Below are positions 15,080 through 26,401 of a stretch of DNA of 64,000 bases, piece after piece. A program made the translations under genes and the position numbers. Origin of the DNA: Cellulomonas humilata (GTDB lineage: Bacteria > Actinomycetota > Actinomycetes > Actinomycetales > Cellulomonadaceae); contig NZ_JAUSVB010000002.1 in the NCBI RefSeq assembly GCF_030814415.1, positions 558,001 to 622,000 of the forward strand, given 5' to 3'. The notes under the pieces were generated by a model. That model was not told where the DNA came from and searched no databases. It worked only from the letters and a program-made list of their open reading frames with translations. Numbering within the stretch: position 1 is the first letter of the stretch; each line of letters opens with the position of its first letter.

Positions 15080-15095
15080 TCCGGAGGCTGTTCTC

Positions 15096-16340
15096 ATCTC
15101 GCTGCGCCTAGTCCCGCTGTCGCCCGCGCGCTCGCGCGCCGCGCTCTTCGCCCTCGCCCTCGGTGGGTTCGGCATCGGCACCACCGAGTTCGCGACGATG
15201 GGCCTGCTGCCCGAGATCGCCGACGACCTCGGCGTCTCGATCCCCGTCGCCGGGCACGCCATCACCGCGTACGCGCTCGGCGTCGTCGTCGGCGCCCCGA
15301 CGCTCGCGGCCCTGGGCGCCCGCCTGGACCGGCGTCGGCTCCTCCTGCTGCTCATGGTCGCGTTCACGGTGGGCAACGTCCTGTCCGCGTTCGCGCCCAG
15401 CATGGGCTGGCTGGTGCTCGCGCGGTTCCTCGCAGGCCTGCCCCACGGGGCGTTCTTCGGGGTCGGCGCGGTCATGGGCACGGCGGTCGTGGGGCCCGAG
15501 CGGCGGGGGCGCGCGGTCGCCGCGATGATGGCGGGCCTGACCGTCGCGTGCGCCGTGGGTGTCCCGCTGTCGGCGATCGTCGGCCACGCAGTCGGCTGGC
15601 GGTGGGCGTTCGTCGGGGTCGGTGTGCTCGGCCTGGTCACGCTCGCCGCCCTGCACGCCTGGACCCCGTCGCTGCCGTCGCCCCCCGGGACCACCGTCCG
15701 GACCGAGCTCGCCGCCCTGCGCAACCGGCGGCTCTGGATCGCGTTCGGTGCCGGCGCGGTCGGGTTCGGCGGCATGTTCGCCGTCTACTCCTACGTCAAG
15801 CCGCTGCTCACCGACGTGACCGGCCTCGGCATCGCGCTCGTGCCGCTGGTCCTCGCGCTGTACGGGATCGGCATGACGATCGGGACGGTGGTCGGCGGCC
15901 GGCTCGCCGACCGGTCCGTGCTCGGCACGGTCATCGGCTCCATGATCGCGACCATCGTCGTGCTCGTGGCCATCGCGCTCGTCGGTGCGTACCCGGTGCC
16001 GGCCGTGCTCGCGCTCGTTCTGCTCGGCGTCACGTCCCAGGTGCTCGGGCTCTCGCTCCAGACGCGGCTCATGGACGTGTCGCCCGCCGCACCCTCCCTG
16101 GGTGCGGCGCTCTGCCACTCGGCCCTCAACCTGGGCAACGCGGCCGGTGCGTTCGTGGGCGGCTTGGTCATCGCCGCCGGGTTCGGGTACCTCGCACCCG
16201 CATGGGTCGGCGCGGCGCTGACCGCGCTCGGGCTCGTGGTGGTGCTCGTCTTCGGGCGCGGTCCTGTGCCCGTCCTGTCAGCGCCGACGCGTCCCGAAGA
16301 TCGAGCGCGTGATCTCACGCCCGAGCTGAGTGCCCGCTGA
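15096..16340 (+). CDS. MFS transporter (DHA1 type), start codon apparently non-canonical
   Basis: About 414 residues with 12 predicted helices of the major facilitator superfamily, resembling AraJ/YdhP-type drug or sugar efflux carriers. The reading frame has no ATG, GTG or TTG between the upstream in-frame stop (15006-15008) and ATG 15198. Starting at 15198 would delete helix 1 (ALFALALGGFGIGTTEF), which the family always has. GGAGG at 15083-15087 sits 8 bases before ATC 15096, the best-placed initiation codon; CTG 15102 is another option. The MFS loop 2-3 motif appears as GARLDRRRLLL. The end overlaps the HerA-like gene by 63 bases tail to tail. The substrate is unknown. Confidence 0.85.
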   Translation: MSLRLVPLSPARSRAALFALALGGFGIGTTEFATMGLLPEIADDLGVSIPVAGHAITAYALGVVVGAPTLAALGARLDRRRLLLLLMVAFTVGNVLSAFAPSMGWLVLARFLAGLPHGAFFGVGAVMGTAVVGPERRGRAVAAMMAGLTVACAVGVPLSAIVGHAVGWRWAFVGVGVLGLVTLAALHAWTPSLPSPPGTTVRTELAALRNRRLWIAFGAGAVGFGGMFAVYSYVKPLLTDVTGLGIALVPLVLALYGIGMTIGTVVGGRLADRSVLGTVIGSMIATIVVLVAIALVGAYPVPAVLALVLLGVTSQVLGLSLQTRLMDVSPAAPSLGAALCHSALNLGNAAGAFVGGLVIAAGFGYLAPAWVGAALTALGLVVVLVFGRGPVPVLSAPTRPEDRARDLTPELSAR

Positions 16341-18020
16341 CCGCAGCAGGCTGTCCAGCGGGCTCGTCCGGCTCGTCGACCGGCGCGGAGCGGACCGGCG
16401 CGCCTCCCGTGCCGCCTCGTCGGCGCGGTCCTGAGCCTCCTCGGCCTCCTGCTGCTTGCGCGCGGCCTCCTGCGCCGTCGCCGCCCGGACCGCGAGCAGC
16501 TCGTACGCCGACTCCCGGTCCACGGCGACCGCGTACCGGGCGGACAGTGGTGACGCCGTCACGGCCGCAACCAGGTCGGCGACCGGCATCGGCTCCATCG
16601 ACGACTGCGGCGCCCGCAGCCGCGTCCACGCCACCGGCGTCGGCGTCCCGCGCTCCGACTGCACCGTGACCACCGCCTCGCCCGTGCCCAGCGACTGCAG
16701 CAGCTGCTCGAGGTCGTAGGGCGACGTCGGGAACGTACGCGCCGCCGCCCGGAGCGCCTTCGCGTCGTCCGGGGTGAACGCGCGCAGCGCGTGCTGCACG
16801 CGGTTGCCCAGCTGGGCCAGCACGTCGCCGGGTACGTCCTTCGGGCTCTGCGTCACGAAGAAGACGCCGACGCCCTTCGACCGGATGAGCCGGACCGTCT
16901 GGGTCACCTGCGTGAGGAAGTCACCGGACGCGCCCGTGAACAGCAGGTGCGCCTCGTCGAAGAAGAACACGAGCCTCGGCTTGTCCGGGTCGCCCACCTC
17001 GGGGAGCTCCTGGAACAGCTCGGCGAGCAACCACATGAGGAACGTCGAGAAGAGCGCCGGCCGGTCCTGCACGGCAGGCAGCTCGAGCGCGCTGATGACG
17101 CCGCGGCCGTCGGGCGTGGTCCGCAGCAGCTCGGAGACGTCGAACGCGGGCTCCCCGAAGAACGCGTCGGCTCCCTGACCCTGCAGCGACACGATCTCCC
17201 GCAGGATCACGCCCGCGGTCGCCGCCGACAGCCCGCCGATGCCCTTGAGCAGCGGCTTGCCCTCGTCGCTGACCAGGTACGCGATCGTCGCCTGCAGGTC
17301 CTTGAGGTCCAGCAGCGCCAGACCCTGCGTGTCCGCCCAGTGCATGATCAGGCCGAGGCTCGACTCCTGCGTCGCGTTGAGCCCGAGCACCTTGGCCAGC
17401 AGCAGCGGCCCGAAGTCCGTGACCGTGGTGCGGACGGGGGACCCCTCACCGAGCCCGCCGAGGCTGAGGAACTCCACCGGCGACGCCGTCGCCACCCACT
17501 CCTGCCCGAGGCTCGCGGTGCGGGCCAGCAGCTTCTCGCTCGACGCTCCCGGGACGGCCAGCCCGGACAGGTCGCCCTTGATGTCGGCGACGAAGACCGG
17601 CACTCCCGCGGCCGACAGGCCCTCGGTCAGCACCTGGAGCGTCTTGGTCTTCCCGGTCCCGGTCGCGCCGGCGACGAGGCCGTGGCGGTTCATCATCGCG
17701 AGCGGGATGCCGACCGGGGCGCCCGGGATCGCGACGTCGTCCTCGACCAGGGCGCCGACCGGGAGCATCGGCCCGGTGAACGTGTAGCCGGCGACGATCT
17801 GCGCGGCATGCTCGGACAGCGGCGGAGATGGCTCGTCTGCGGGAGCCGGCGTGGGCGCCGGACCTTCCGCCGCCGCAGCCTCAGCCGCCGCGAGCGCGGC
17901 CGCGGCCGCCAGTGCCTTCGCCTCCGCGGCCTCCGCGGCGGCCTGGGCGGCCGCGGCGCGCAGAGCGGCCAGGTCGGCGGCGGACGAGGAGGGGGCCGAC
18001 GACGGCGTGCTGTCCGACAT
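16278..18020 (-). CDS. HerA-like ATPase (DUF853 family)
   Basis: 580-residue P-loop ATPase of the DUF853/HerA-FtsK group, often annotated as a DNA double-strand break repair helicase-like protein. The N-terminal 70 residues are an Ala/Glu-rich low-complexity segment (coiled-coil-like). Then come Walker A GATGTGKTKTLQVL near residue 115, VFVADIKGDLSG, and Walker B with LVFFFDEAHLLF near 340, with FVTQSPKDVPGDVLAQLGNRVQH as the C-terminal ATPase signature (blocks near 370-395). The tail is basic and Ser/Arg-rich. ATG 18020 is the first Met; longer upstream reading frames are antisense to leuS. It is divergent from leuS with 78 bases between. The cellular role is not established. Confidence 0.88.
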   Translation of the reverse strand: MSDSTPSSAPSSSAADLAALRAAAAQAAAEAAEAKALAAAAALAAAEAAAAEGPAPTPAPADEPSPPLSEHAAQIVAGYTFTGPMLPVGALVEDDVAIPGAPVGIPLAMMNRHGLVAGATGTGKTKTLQVLTEGLSAAGVPVFVADIKGDLSGLAVPGASSEKLLARTASLGQEWVATASPVEFLSLGGLGEGSPVRTTVTDFGPLLLAKVLGLNATQESSLGLIMHWADTQGLALLDLKDLQATIAYLVSDEGKPLLKGIGGLSAATAGVILREIVSLQGQGADAFFGEPAFDVSELLRTTPDGRGVISALELPAVQDRPALFSTFLMWLLAELFQELPEVGDPDKPRLVFFFDEAHLLFTGASGDFLTQVTQTVRLIRSKGVGVFFVTQSPKDVPGDVLAQLGNRVQHALRAFTPDDAKALRAAARTFPTSPYDLEQLLQSLGTGEAVVTVQSERGTPTPVAWTRLRAPQSSMEPMPVADLVAAVTASPLSARYAVAVDRESAYELLAVRAATAQEAARKQQEAEEAQDRADEAAREARRSAPRRSTSRTSPLDSLLRSAGTQLGREITRSIFGTRRR

Positions 18021-18086
18021 GTCCGGAGCATACGACCGGGCGTAGCAGCGCACCCGACCGCGTACGGCGCCGGGACGCGTGGTCGG

Positions 18087-18092
18087 TAAACT
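18087..18092 (+). promoter_or_regulatory. -10 box (TAAACT) of leuS
   Basis: TAAACT ends 6 bases before GTG 18099, so leuS appears leaderless and no T-box leader is possible from this promoter. Confidence 0.5.
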
Positions 18093-18098
18093 CGCCGG

Positions 18099-20990
<2,892 letters not shown>

Positions 20991-20995
20991 CCCGC

Positions 20996-21961
20996 ATGCC
21001 CTCACGACGCCACGACGAGCAGCCGTCTGTCGCGATCGTCACGGACTCGACCGCGTCGCTGCCCGAGGGCGCGGCCGAGCGGTGGGGCATCGGCGTCGTC
21101 CCGCTGGACGTGGTGATCGACGGAGTGCGGCACGTGGAAGGCGTCGACCTGACGCCGGGCGACCTGCTCGCCGCCCTCACCGCGGGTGCGAAGGTGTCGA
21201 CGTCGCAGCCGCCGCCCGCCGCCTTCGCCGCGGCCTACGACCGCGCAGCGGCGTCCGGTGCGCGCGAGATCGTCTCGATCCACCTGTCGGGTGACCTCTC
21301 GGGCACGGTCCGAGCAGCCCAGCTCGCGGCCGAGACGTCGCCCGTGCCCGTCCACGTGGTCGACTCCCGTGCGGTCGCGATGGCGCTCGGGTTCGCCGTG
21401 CTGGACGCTGCACGCTTCTCGGTGGGACCACCGCCGCCGAGCGAGCCCGCCCCAGCGGTGGCCGGACCTGTCGCCGCGGCGCGTGCCTGGTGGCGCGGCC
21501 GCGGACGTGTCGAGACCCCTCTGCCCTCCGGCGCCGAGGTGGCCGAGCGCGGCCGTACGGTCGCGGGATCGACGAGCGTCTGGTTCCTGGTCGACTCCCT
21601 CGACCACCTGCGCCGCGGCGGACGGCTGAGCATCCCGGTGGCGGCGATCGGCATCGTGCTCGGGCTGCGTCCGATCCTCACTCTCGACGACGGCGGGATC
21701 GAGCTCATCGAGAAGGTGCGCACGCGGCGCGCTGCCCGCGACCGGCTGGTCGCCCTCGCCGCCGCCGAGATCGCGCAGCGCCCGCTCGCCCGCGCCGCCG
21801 TGCACCACCTCGGGCAGCCGGACCTCGCGGCGACGCTCGCGAGCGAGCTGGCGGGCGCGGCCGGTGACCGCCTCGTCGAGACGGCCGTGTGCGAGTCCAG
21901 CGCGGTGCTCGCCGCGCACGCCGGGCCCGGCCTCCTGGCGATCGTGGTCGCGGACGCCTGA
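20996..21961 (+). CDS. DegV family protein (fatty-acid-binding)
   Basis: 321-residue DegV-type protein. Family members bind long-chain fatty acids, and in Firmicutes FakB proteins present them to a kinase. The start of the domain is clear: SVAIVTDSTASLPEGAAERWGI, then KVSTSQPPPAAFAAAY (TSQP motif) and IVSIHLSGDLSGT. Later blocks are VVDSRAVAMALGF, SLDHLRRGGRLS and LGLRPILTLDDGGIE. A basic insert of about 45 residues (around 145-190, with ARAWWRGRGRVE) separates the two halves and is longer than usual. No fakA-type kinase gene is adjacent. It starts 5 bases after the leuS stop. The cellular role is inferred from the family only. Confidence 0.92.
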   Translation: MPSRRHDEQPSVAIVTDSTASLPEGAAERWGIGVVPLDVVIDGVRHVEGVDLTPGDLLAALTAGAKVSTSQPPPAAFAAAYDRAAASGAREIVSIHLSGDLSGTVRAAQLAAETSPVPVHVVDSRAVAMALGFAVLDAARFSVGPPPPSEPAPAVAGPVAAARAWWRGRGRVETPLPSGAEVAERGRTVAGSTSVWFLVDSLDHLRRGGRLSIPVAAIGIVLGLRPILTLDDGGIELIEKVRTRRAARDRLVALAAAEIAQRPLARAAVHHLGQPDLAATLASELAGAAGDRLVETAVCESSAVLAAHAGPGLLAIVVADA

Positions 21962-22059
21962 CCCTCCGCGTTCGTCTGCCCGATCCGCCCACAGCCCCGC
22001 CCGACGAGGCCCCGCACCCACCGTTCACGGTCCGGCTGCAAGGGCTCCTGCGCCGACCG

Positions 22060-22065
22060 TAGGTT
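22060..22065 (+). promoter_or_regulatory. -10 box (TAGGTT) of the comEA operon
   Basis: TAGGTT ends 6 bases before GTG 22072. It predicts a leaderless comEA-comEC(-holA) transcript. Confidence 0.45.
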
Positions 22066-22071
22066 CGCCGG

Positions 22072-23013
22072 GTGCACCGCCGTGATCGCGACCTCGCCCG
22101 GATCGCCCGGCACCGCCTGACCGCGATCGCCGAACCGCATCCACTGAGCGGCGGCATCGAGACCGGAGCGTCCAGGCTCAGTTCCGATGCCGCGACGGAC
22201 CCGACGGCACCCGACCACCAGACCGAGAGTGGCTGGATCCCGCGACCGGCACCGGCTCTCCGGTTCGACTCCCCGCCGCACCCGCCCGACGACGCGACGC
22301 CGGCAGTCCGACCACCCGTCCCCGCGCCGCAGGCTCTGACGACCGCCGCGCTGCACACCGCCGCGGCGGGCTACACCGCGGCCCACGGTGATCCGACCAC
22401 TTGGACAGCAGCACCTCGGCGCCGCGTCCGCTGGGCGATCTCGTGGCGGCTCGCGGCGGCAGCCGGGGCTGTGGTCCTGCTGGTGGCGGGTGCGGTCGCG
22501 CTGCGCGCGACGGCGGTCGTGCCCGGCCCCGCGGTGGTCCTGCCGACGCCGGCTCCGAGCGGCGTCGTCGCCGCCGCCCCCGCGTCCCCGACGGTGGCAG
22601 CGGGCGTCGTGGTCGACGTCGTGGGCGCCGTCGCCGCCCCGGGCGTGGTCCGGCTCGCGCAGGGCTCGCGGGTGGTGGACGCCATCGCCGCGGCCGGCGG
22701 TGCGACCGCGGATGCCCAGGTCAGCGCCCTCAACCTCGCTCGGGTGCTGGTCGACGGCGAGCAGATCGCGGTCCCCGGACCGGGAGAGGCGCCGGCGTAC
22801 ACCGCCGATTCACCCGGTGGGGACGACCTGGTGGACCTCAACACGGCAGACGCCGGCGCGCTCGACGCGCTGCCCGGCATCGGTCCGGTCCTGGCGGACA
22901 GGATCGTGTCGCACCGCGAGGACGGACCCTTCACGACCATCGACGAGCTCGCGGACGTCGCCGGGATCGGCCCGACCCTGCTCGAACGCCTGCGCGACCT
23001 GGTCCGGGTATGA
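22072..23013 (+). CDS. comEA: ComEA-like DNA-binding protein (SLBB + helix-hairpin-helix)
   Basis: 313-residue membrane-anchored protein of the DNA-uptake pathway; ComEA binds incoming double-stranded DNA outside the membrane. A long, Pro-rich cytoplasmic N-terminus (about 120 residues) precedes one transmembrane helix (about 125-147). An SLBB domain follows (VVDVVGAVAAPGVVRLAQGSR from about 180), then a Pro/Gly linker. Two helix-hairpin-helix motifs complete it: LVDLNTADAGALDALPGIGPVLADRI and FTTIDELADVAGIGPTLLERL at about 253-311. GTG 22072 is supported by the -10 box. The stop overlaps comEC by ATGA. Confidence 0.92.
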   Translation: MHRRDRDLARIARHRLTAIAEPHPLSGGIETGASRLSSDAATDPTAPDHQTESGWIPRPAPALRFDSPPHPPDDATPAVRPPVPAPQALTTAALHTAAAGYTAAHGDPTTWTAAPRRRVRWAISWRLAAAAGAVVLLVAGAVALRATAVVPGPAVVLPTPAPSGVVAAAPASPTVAAGVVVDVVGAVAAPGVVRLAQGSRVVDAIAAAGGATADAQVSALNLARVLVDGEQIAVPGPGEAPAYTADSPGGDDLVDLNTADAGALDALPGIGPVLADRIVSHREDGPFTTIDELADVAGIGPTLLERLRDLVRV

Positions 23014-24632
23014 CGCAGACCCGCTCGTCCGAACGATCTGGTCCGAGTGGAGGGTCGCCCGCCGAGGACGTCGACCCACCCATCGCGGTCGACGTGCGAC
23101 TGCTGCCGGGTGCGGCCGTGGCGTGGCTCGCGGCCCTCCTGGTGGTGCGGGCGCCGCCGCGCGCTGCCCTGACCGGCGCTGTGGTCTGCCTGGCCGTCGG
23201 TCTCGCCGTCCTGGTGGTGAGCCGTCGACCGACGCAGCGGGACGACACCTTCGCGCAGGTGCCCGACTCGCGGCACGGTGTGCACCGGCCACCGTCGCGC
23301 ACCGCGGTGGGCCCGGTCGTCGCCCTCTGCCTCGCCGTGGCTGCGGCTGTGCTCGGCGCGGGCGCGAGCCAGACAGCCGCGCGTGACGAGGGTCTCCTCC
23401 CGGCGCTGGTCCGGGACGGCGCGGTGGCGCGGGTCGGGGGAGTCGTCGTCGGCGACCCGACCGTCCTCCCACCTGCGTGGCCCGGAGCGCCGGAGCGTGT
23501 CCGGGCCGTCGTCGCCGTCGACCTCGTGGCCGCTCGTGGCCGCGAGTCCGGTGCCACGGGCCAGGTGCTCGTGCTCGGCCCGTCGTCGTGGGCAGCCGTG
23601 TCCCCGGGTGCTTCTGTCGCGGCCGCCGGGCGGCTGCGACCGGGCGAGGCGGGCAGCCGGACGGTCGCGGTGCTGCTGAGCGGCGGAGCGCCGGAGGTGC
23701 TGTCGCCACCGTCCGCCCCGGACGCCGCCGCGTCGAGGTTCCGGGACGGCGTGCGGTCGCTCGCCGCGACGCTCCCGGGCGACGCCGGAGCGTTGTTCGC
23801 GGGCGTCACTGTCGGTGACACCGCTGCGATCTCCGACGAGCTCGCGGGCGCTCTGCGAACGGCCGGCCTGACGCACGTGACGGCGGTGTCGGGTGCGCAC
23901 TTCTCGCTCGTCGCCGCCCTCGTGCTGGCCCTCACGTCGGCAGTACGCCTGCCCCGGCCGGCCCGGGCAGGCCTCACGGTCGCGGCGATGGCGGCGATGG
24001 TGCTCGTCGTGCACCCGTCGCCGAGCGTGGTGCGGGCCGCGGCGATGGGGCTCGTCGCCCTGCTCGGCGTCCTGCTCGGACGCCCGCACCGAGCACCGGC
24101 CGCGCTCGGTGCGACGGTCGTCGCGCTGCTCGTGGCGGACCCGTGGCTGGCCGGCGAGCTGGGCTTCGTGCTCTCGGTGCTCGCCACCGCCGCCCTGGTG
24201 CTGCTCGGCGGACCGCTCGTCGACCGCTGGGCCGGGGCGATCGGCCGACCGCTCGCCACCGCGCTGGCCCTGCCCGTCGCCGCCCAGCTGGTGTGCGCCC
24301 CGGTGATCCTGCTGCTCACGCCCGCGGTCTCCCTCTACGCGGTCCCCGCGAACGTCCTGGCCGCACCGGCCGTCGCCCCCGCGACCGTGCTCGGGCTGGC
24401 GGCGGGTTGCATCGCGCCGTGGTGGTACGCCGGCGCCCAGATGCTGGCGCTCGGCGCCGGAGCGGCGTGCTGGTGGATCGGTGCCGTCGGGCGCGTTGCC
24501 GCCGCGGCGCCCGGCGCGCAGGTCGCCTGGCTGCCCGGATGGACGGGCGCGGCCGTGCTCGCGGTGGCGGGGGCGTGTGTGCTCCGGCTGCTCGTGGTCG
24601 CCCGTGCCGTGCCGACGAGGCAGCGTCAGTGA
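23010..24632 (+). CDS. comEC: ComEC/Rec2-type DNA-uptake channel, short form
   Basis: 540-residue polytopic membrane protein, the presumed channel that brings single-stranded DNA into the cytoplasm. An N-terminal DUF4131-like OB region (about 85-230) precedes the competence domain with the characteristic block GLTHVTAVSGAHFSLVAALV near residue 290, followed by about eight helices. The protein ends soon after the last helix (ARAVPTRQRQ). The metallo-beta-lactamase nuclease-like domain found at the C-terminus of classical ComEC (about 750-800 residues) is absent. There is no frame break near the end and holA starts 19 bases later, so this looks like a natural short form. Starts at ATG 23010, overlapping comEA. 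Confidence 0.9.
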   Translation: MTQTRSSERSGPSGGSPAEDVDPPIAVDVRLLPGAAVAWLAALLVVRAPPRAALTGAVVCLAVGLAVLVVSRRPTQRDDTFAQVPDSRHGVHRPPSRTAVGPVVALCLAVAAAVLGAGASQTAARDEGLLPALVRDGAVARVGGVVVGDPTVLPPAWPGAPERVRAVVAVDLVAARGRESGATGQVLVLGPSSWAAVSPGASVAAAGRLRPGEAGSRTVAVLLSGGAPEVLSPPSAPDAAASRFRDGVRSLAATLPGDAGALFAGVTVGDTAAISDELAGALRTAGLTHVTAVSGAHFSLVAALVLALTSAVRLPRPARAGLTVAAMAAMVLVVHPSPSVVRAAAMGLVALLGVLLGRPHRAPAALGATVVALLVADPWLAGELGFVLSVLATAALVLLGGPLVDRWAGAIGRPLATALALPVAAQLVCAPVILLLTPAVSLYAVPANVLAAPAVAPATVLGLAAGCIAPWWYAGAQMLALGAGAACWWIGAVGRVAAAAPGAQVAWLPGWTGAAVLAVAGACVLRLLVVARAVPTRQRQ

Positions 24633-24651
24633 CGTCTGGCAGGCTGTGCCC

Positions 24652-25671
24652 GTGCCTCCTGCCACCCGCCGCCCCGCCGCCCGCGCCAGCAAGGGCACGG
24701 TCGGTGTCTCGTGGGAAGCGGTCGAGCTGGCGCCGGTCCTGCTGGTCAGCGGCGCCGAGGGCTTGCTCGCGGACCGCGCCGTCGACCGGGTCGTCGTCCT
24801 CGCCCGCGACGCCGACCCCGGTGTCGAGGTCACCCGGCTGGACGCAGCCGACTACTCGGCGGGCACCCTCGGTGTGGTCAGCAGCCCGTCGCTGTTCGCC
24901 GAGGACAAGGTCGTGGTCGTCGACGGGCTCGAGCGCGCCGGTGAAGAGCTGCTCGACGACGTGACGGCGTACCTCGCGGCGCCCCCGCCCGAGGTCGTGC
25001 TCGTGCTGCGGCACGCCGGTGGCCAGCGCGGCAAGAAGCTCCTCGACGCGCTGCGGTCGGCCGGCGTCCCCACGGTGGCCTGCGACGTGATCAAGTCCGA
25101 CGGCGACAAGAGCGCGTTCGTCACCGCGGAGCTCCGACGGGCCGGTCGCCGCGCCGACGCGCAAGCCGTACGCGCACTCGTCGATGCCGTCGGCAGCGAC
25201 CTGCGTGAGCTCGCGGCCTCCTGCGCGCAGCTCGTCGCGGACACCACCGGGCCGATCGGCCCGGAGGCCGTCGAGCGCTACTACGGGGGACGGATCGAGG
25301 CGACCGGCTTCCGTGTCGCCGACGCCGCCGTCGCGGGGCAGTCGGGCCAGGCCGTGGCACTGCTGCGGCACGCGCTCGCGACGGGCGTGGATCCGGTCCC
25401 CGTCGTCGCCGCCCTCGCCGCCAAGCTGCGCGTGCTGGCCAAGGTGGCCGCGGTGCGCGGCCGTGGCGCCGGTGCGGTCCGGGACCTCGGGCTCGCTCCG
25501 TGGCAGACGGACCGGGCGATGGCGGACCTGCGTCGGTGGACGCCTGAGGGTCTGGCCAGCGCCATCTCGGCGGTCGCGCAGGCAGACGCAGAGGTCAAGG
25601 GCGAGGGGCGCGACGCTCAGTTCGCGGTGGAGCGCGCGGTCCTGCGGGTCGCCGCGGCTGTCGGCTCCTGA
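24652..25671 (+). CDS. holA: DNA polymerase III subunit delta
   Basis: 339-residue clamp-loader delta subunit, a AAA+-like protein that opens the sliding clamp and lacks a functional P-loop. Family blocks are seen: APVLLVSGAEGLLADRAVD near residue 25, VVSSPSLFAEDKVVVVDGLE near 80, VRALVDAVGSDLRELAASCAQLV near 175, and C-terminal FAVERAVLRVAAAVG. Length is normal. GTG 24652 follows comEC by 19 bases. comEA-comEC-holA is a common bacterial order, and the three are probably one transcript. A CAGGCT six bases before the GTG may give extra leaderless expression. Confidence 0.93.
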   Translation: MPPATRRPAARASKGTVGVSWEAVELAPVLLVSGAEGLLADRAVDRVVVLARDADPGVEVTRLDAADYSAGTLGVVSSPSLFAEDKVVVVDGLERAGEELLDDVTAYLAAPPPEVVLVLRHAGGQRGKKLLDALRSAGVPTVACDVIKSDGDKSAFVTAELRRAGRRADAQAVRALVDAVGSDLRELAASCAQLVADTTGPIGPEAVERYYGGRIEATGFRVADAAVAGQSGQAVALLRHALATGVDPVPVVAALAAKLRVLAKVAAVRGRGAGAVRDLGLAPWQTDRAMADLRRWTPEGLASAISAVAQADAEVKGEGRDAQFAVERAVLRVAAAVGS

Positions 25672-25689
25672 GGAACGTGCGGACGCGTC

Positions 25690-26313
25690 CTACGCCGTCA
25701 GGGTGATCGCGGGACCGAGGGCGTCCCCCTGCAGCAGGTCGAATCCCCACCCCCGGCACTCCTCGACGAGCAGCGAGTCCGAGACGCGTTCGGCGACCAG
25801 CCGTGCGCCGTACTGCCGGGCGTGCTGCACGAGCGTGGCGCCCTGCCGGCGGACGTCGCGGCAGTCGATCTTCACGAAGTCGGCGTAGGGCATCATCGCG
25901 ACCTGGTTCGGCTCGGCCGAGAAGTCGTCGATCGCGATGAGGTACCCGCGCAGCCGCAGCCGCTCCAGACCGGCGATGACCTCGTCGTCCGCCGCGACGG
26001 ACTCGACGATCTCGAGCACCAGACGCCCTGCGTGAGCGGGGAGCGGGCGGTCGTCGACCAGGAACGAGCGGGTGATGTTCACGAACGCGTAGGTGGTGGC
26101 TGCGGGGGGACCGTCTCCGAAGAGGACCTCGAGCACGGACGCGGTCGCGACGTCCTGGCGGTCGGAGCGCCATCGGTCGACCTGTGCGGGGAGCCCGTCG
26201 CGCGATCGGTAGAGGAACTCGTTACCGAACAGCTGGCCGTCGGTCGTCCAGATGGGCTGGGACGCGATCGGAAGCCGCGAGGGAACGGCGGGGGAGACGA
26301 CGGACGCGGTCAC
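25690..26313 (-). CDS. EAL-domain protein, degenerate at the EAL motif (copy 1)
   Basis: 207-residue stand-alone EAL-like domain with no GGDEF, HDOD or membrane segment. EAL domains hydrolyse cyclic di-GMP. Here the EAL triplet reads EFL (GNEFLYRS). Other positions are largely kept: AFVNIT (metal Asn), VLEIVES (Glu), IAIDDFSAEPN (DDFG as DDFS), DFVKIDC, LVAERV (for VAEGVE) and LLQGDALGP. Loss of the glycine/glutamate in VAEGVE and changes at DDFG make activity uncertain, and a c-di-GMP-binding or protein-interaction role is possible. The sequence style is that of the YuxH/HDOD-associated EAL group. It starts at GTG 26313, 88 bases after the paralogue on the same strand. Confidence 0.8.
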   Translation of the reverse strand: MTASVVSPAVPSRLPIASQPIWTTDGQLFGNEFLYRSRDGLPAQVDRWRSDRQDVATASVLEVLFGDGPPAATTYAFVNITRSFLVDDRPLPAHAGRLVLEIVESVAADDEVIAGLERLRLRGYLIAIDDFSAEPNQVAMMPYADFVKIDCRDVRRQGATLVQHARQYGARLVAERVSDSLLVEECRGWGFDLLQGDALGPAITLTA

Positions 26314-26401
26314 ACTGGATGAGAGAGACGCGGCGCGGATTCATGACGCGGTTCACCCGAGTGGAGCAACGGGCTGTGACCGGGCACGTCGGCGGATCTG
26401 C

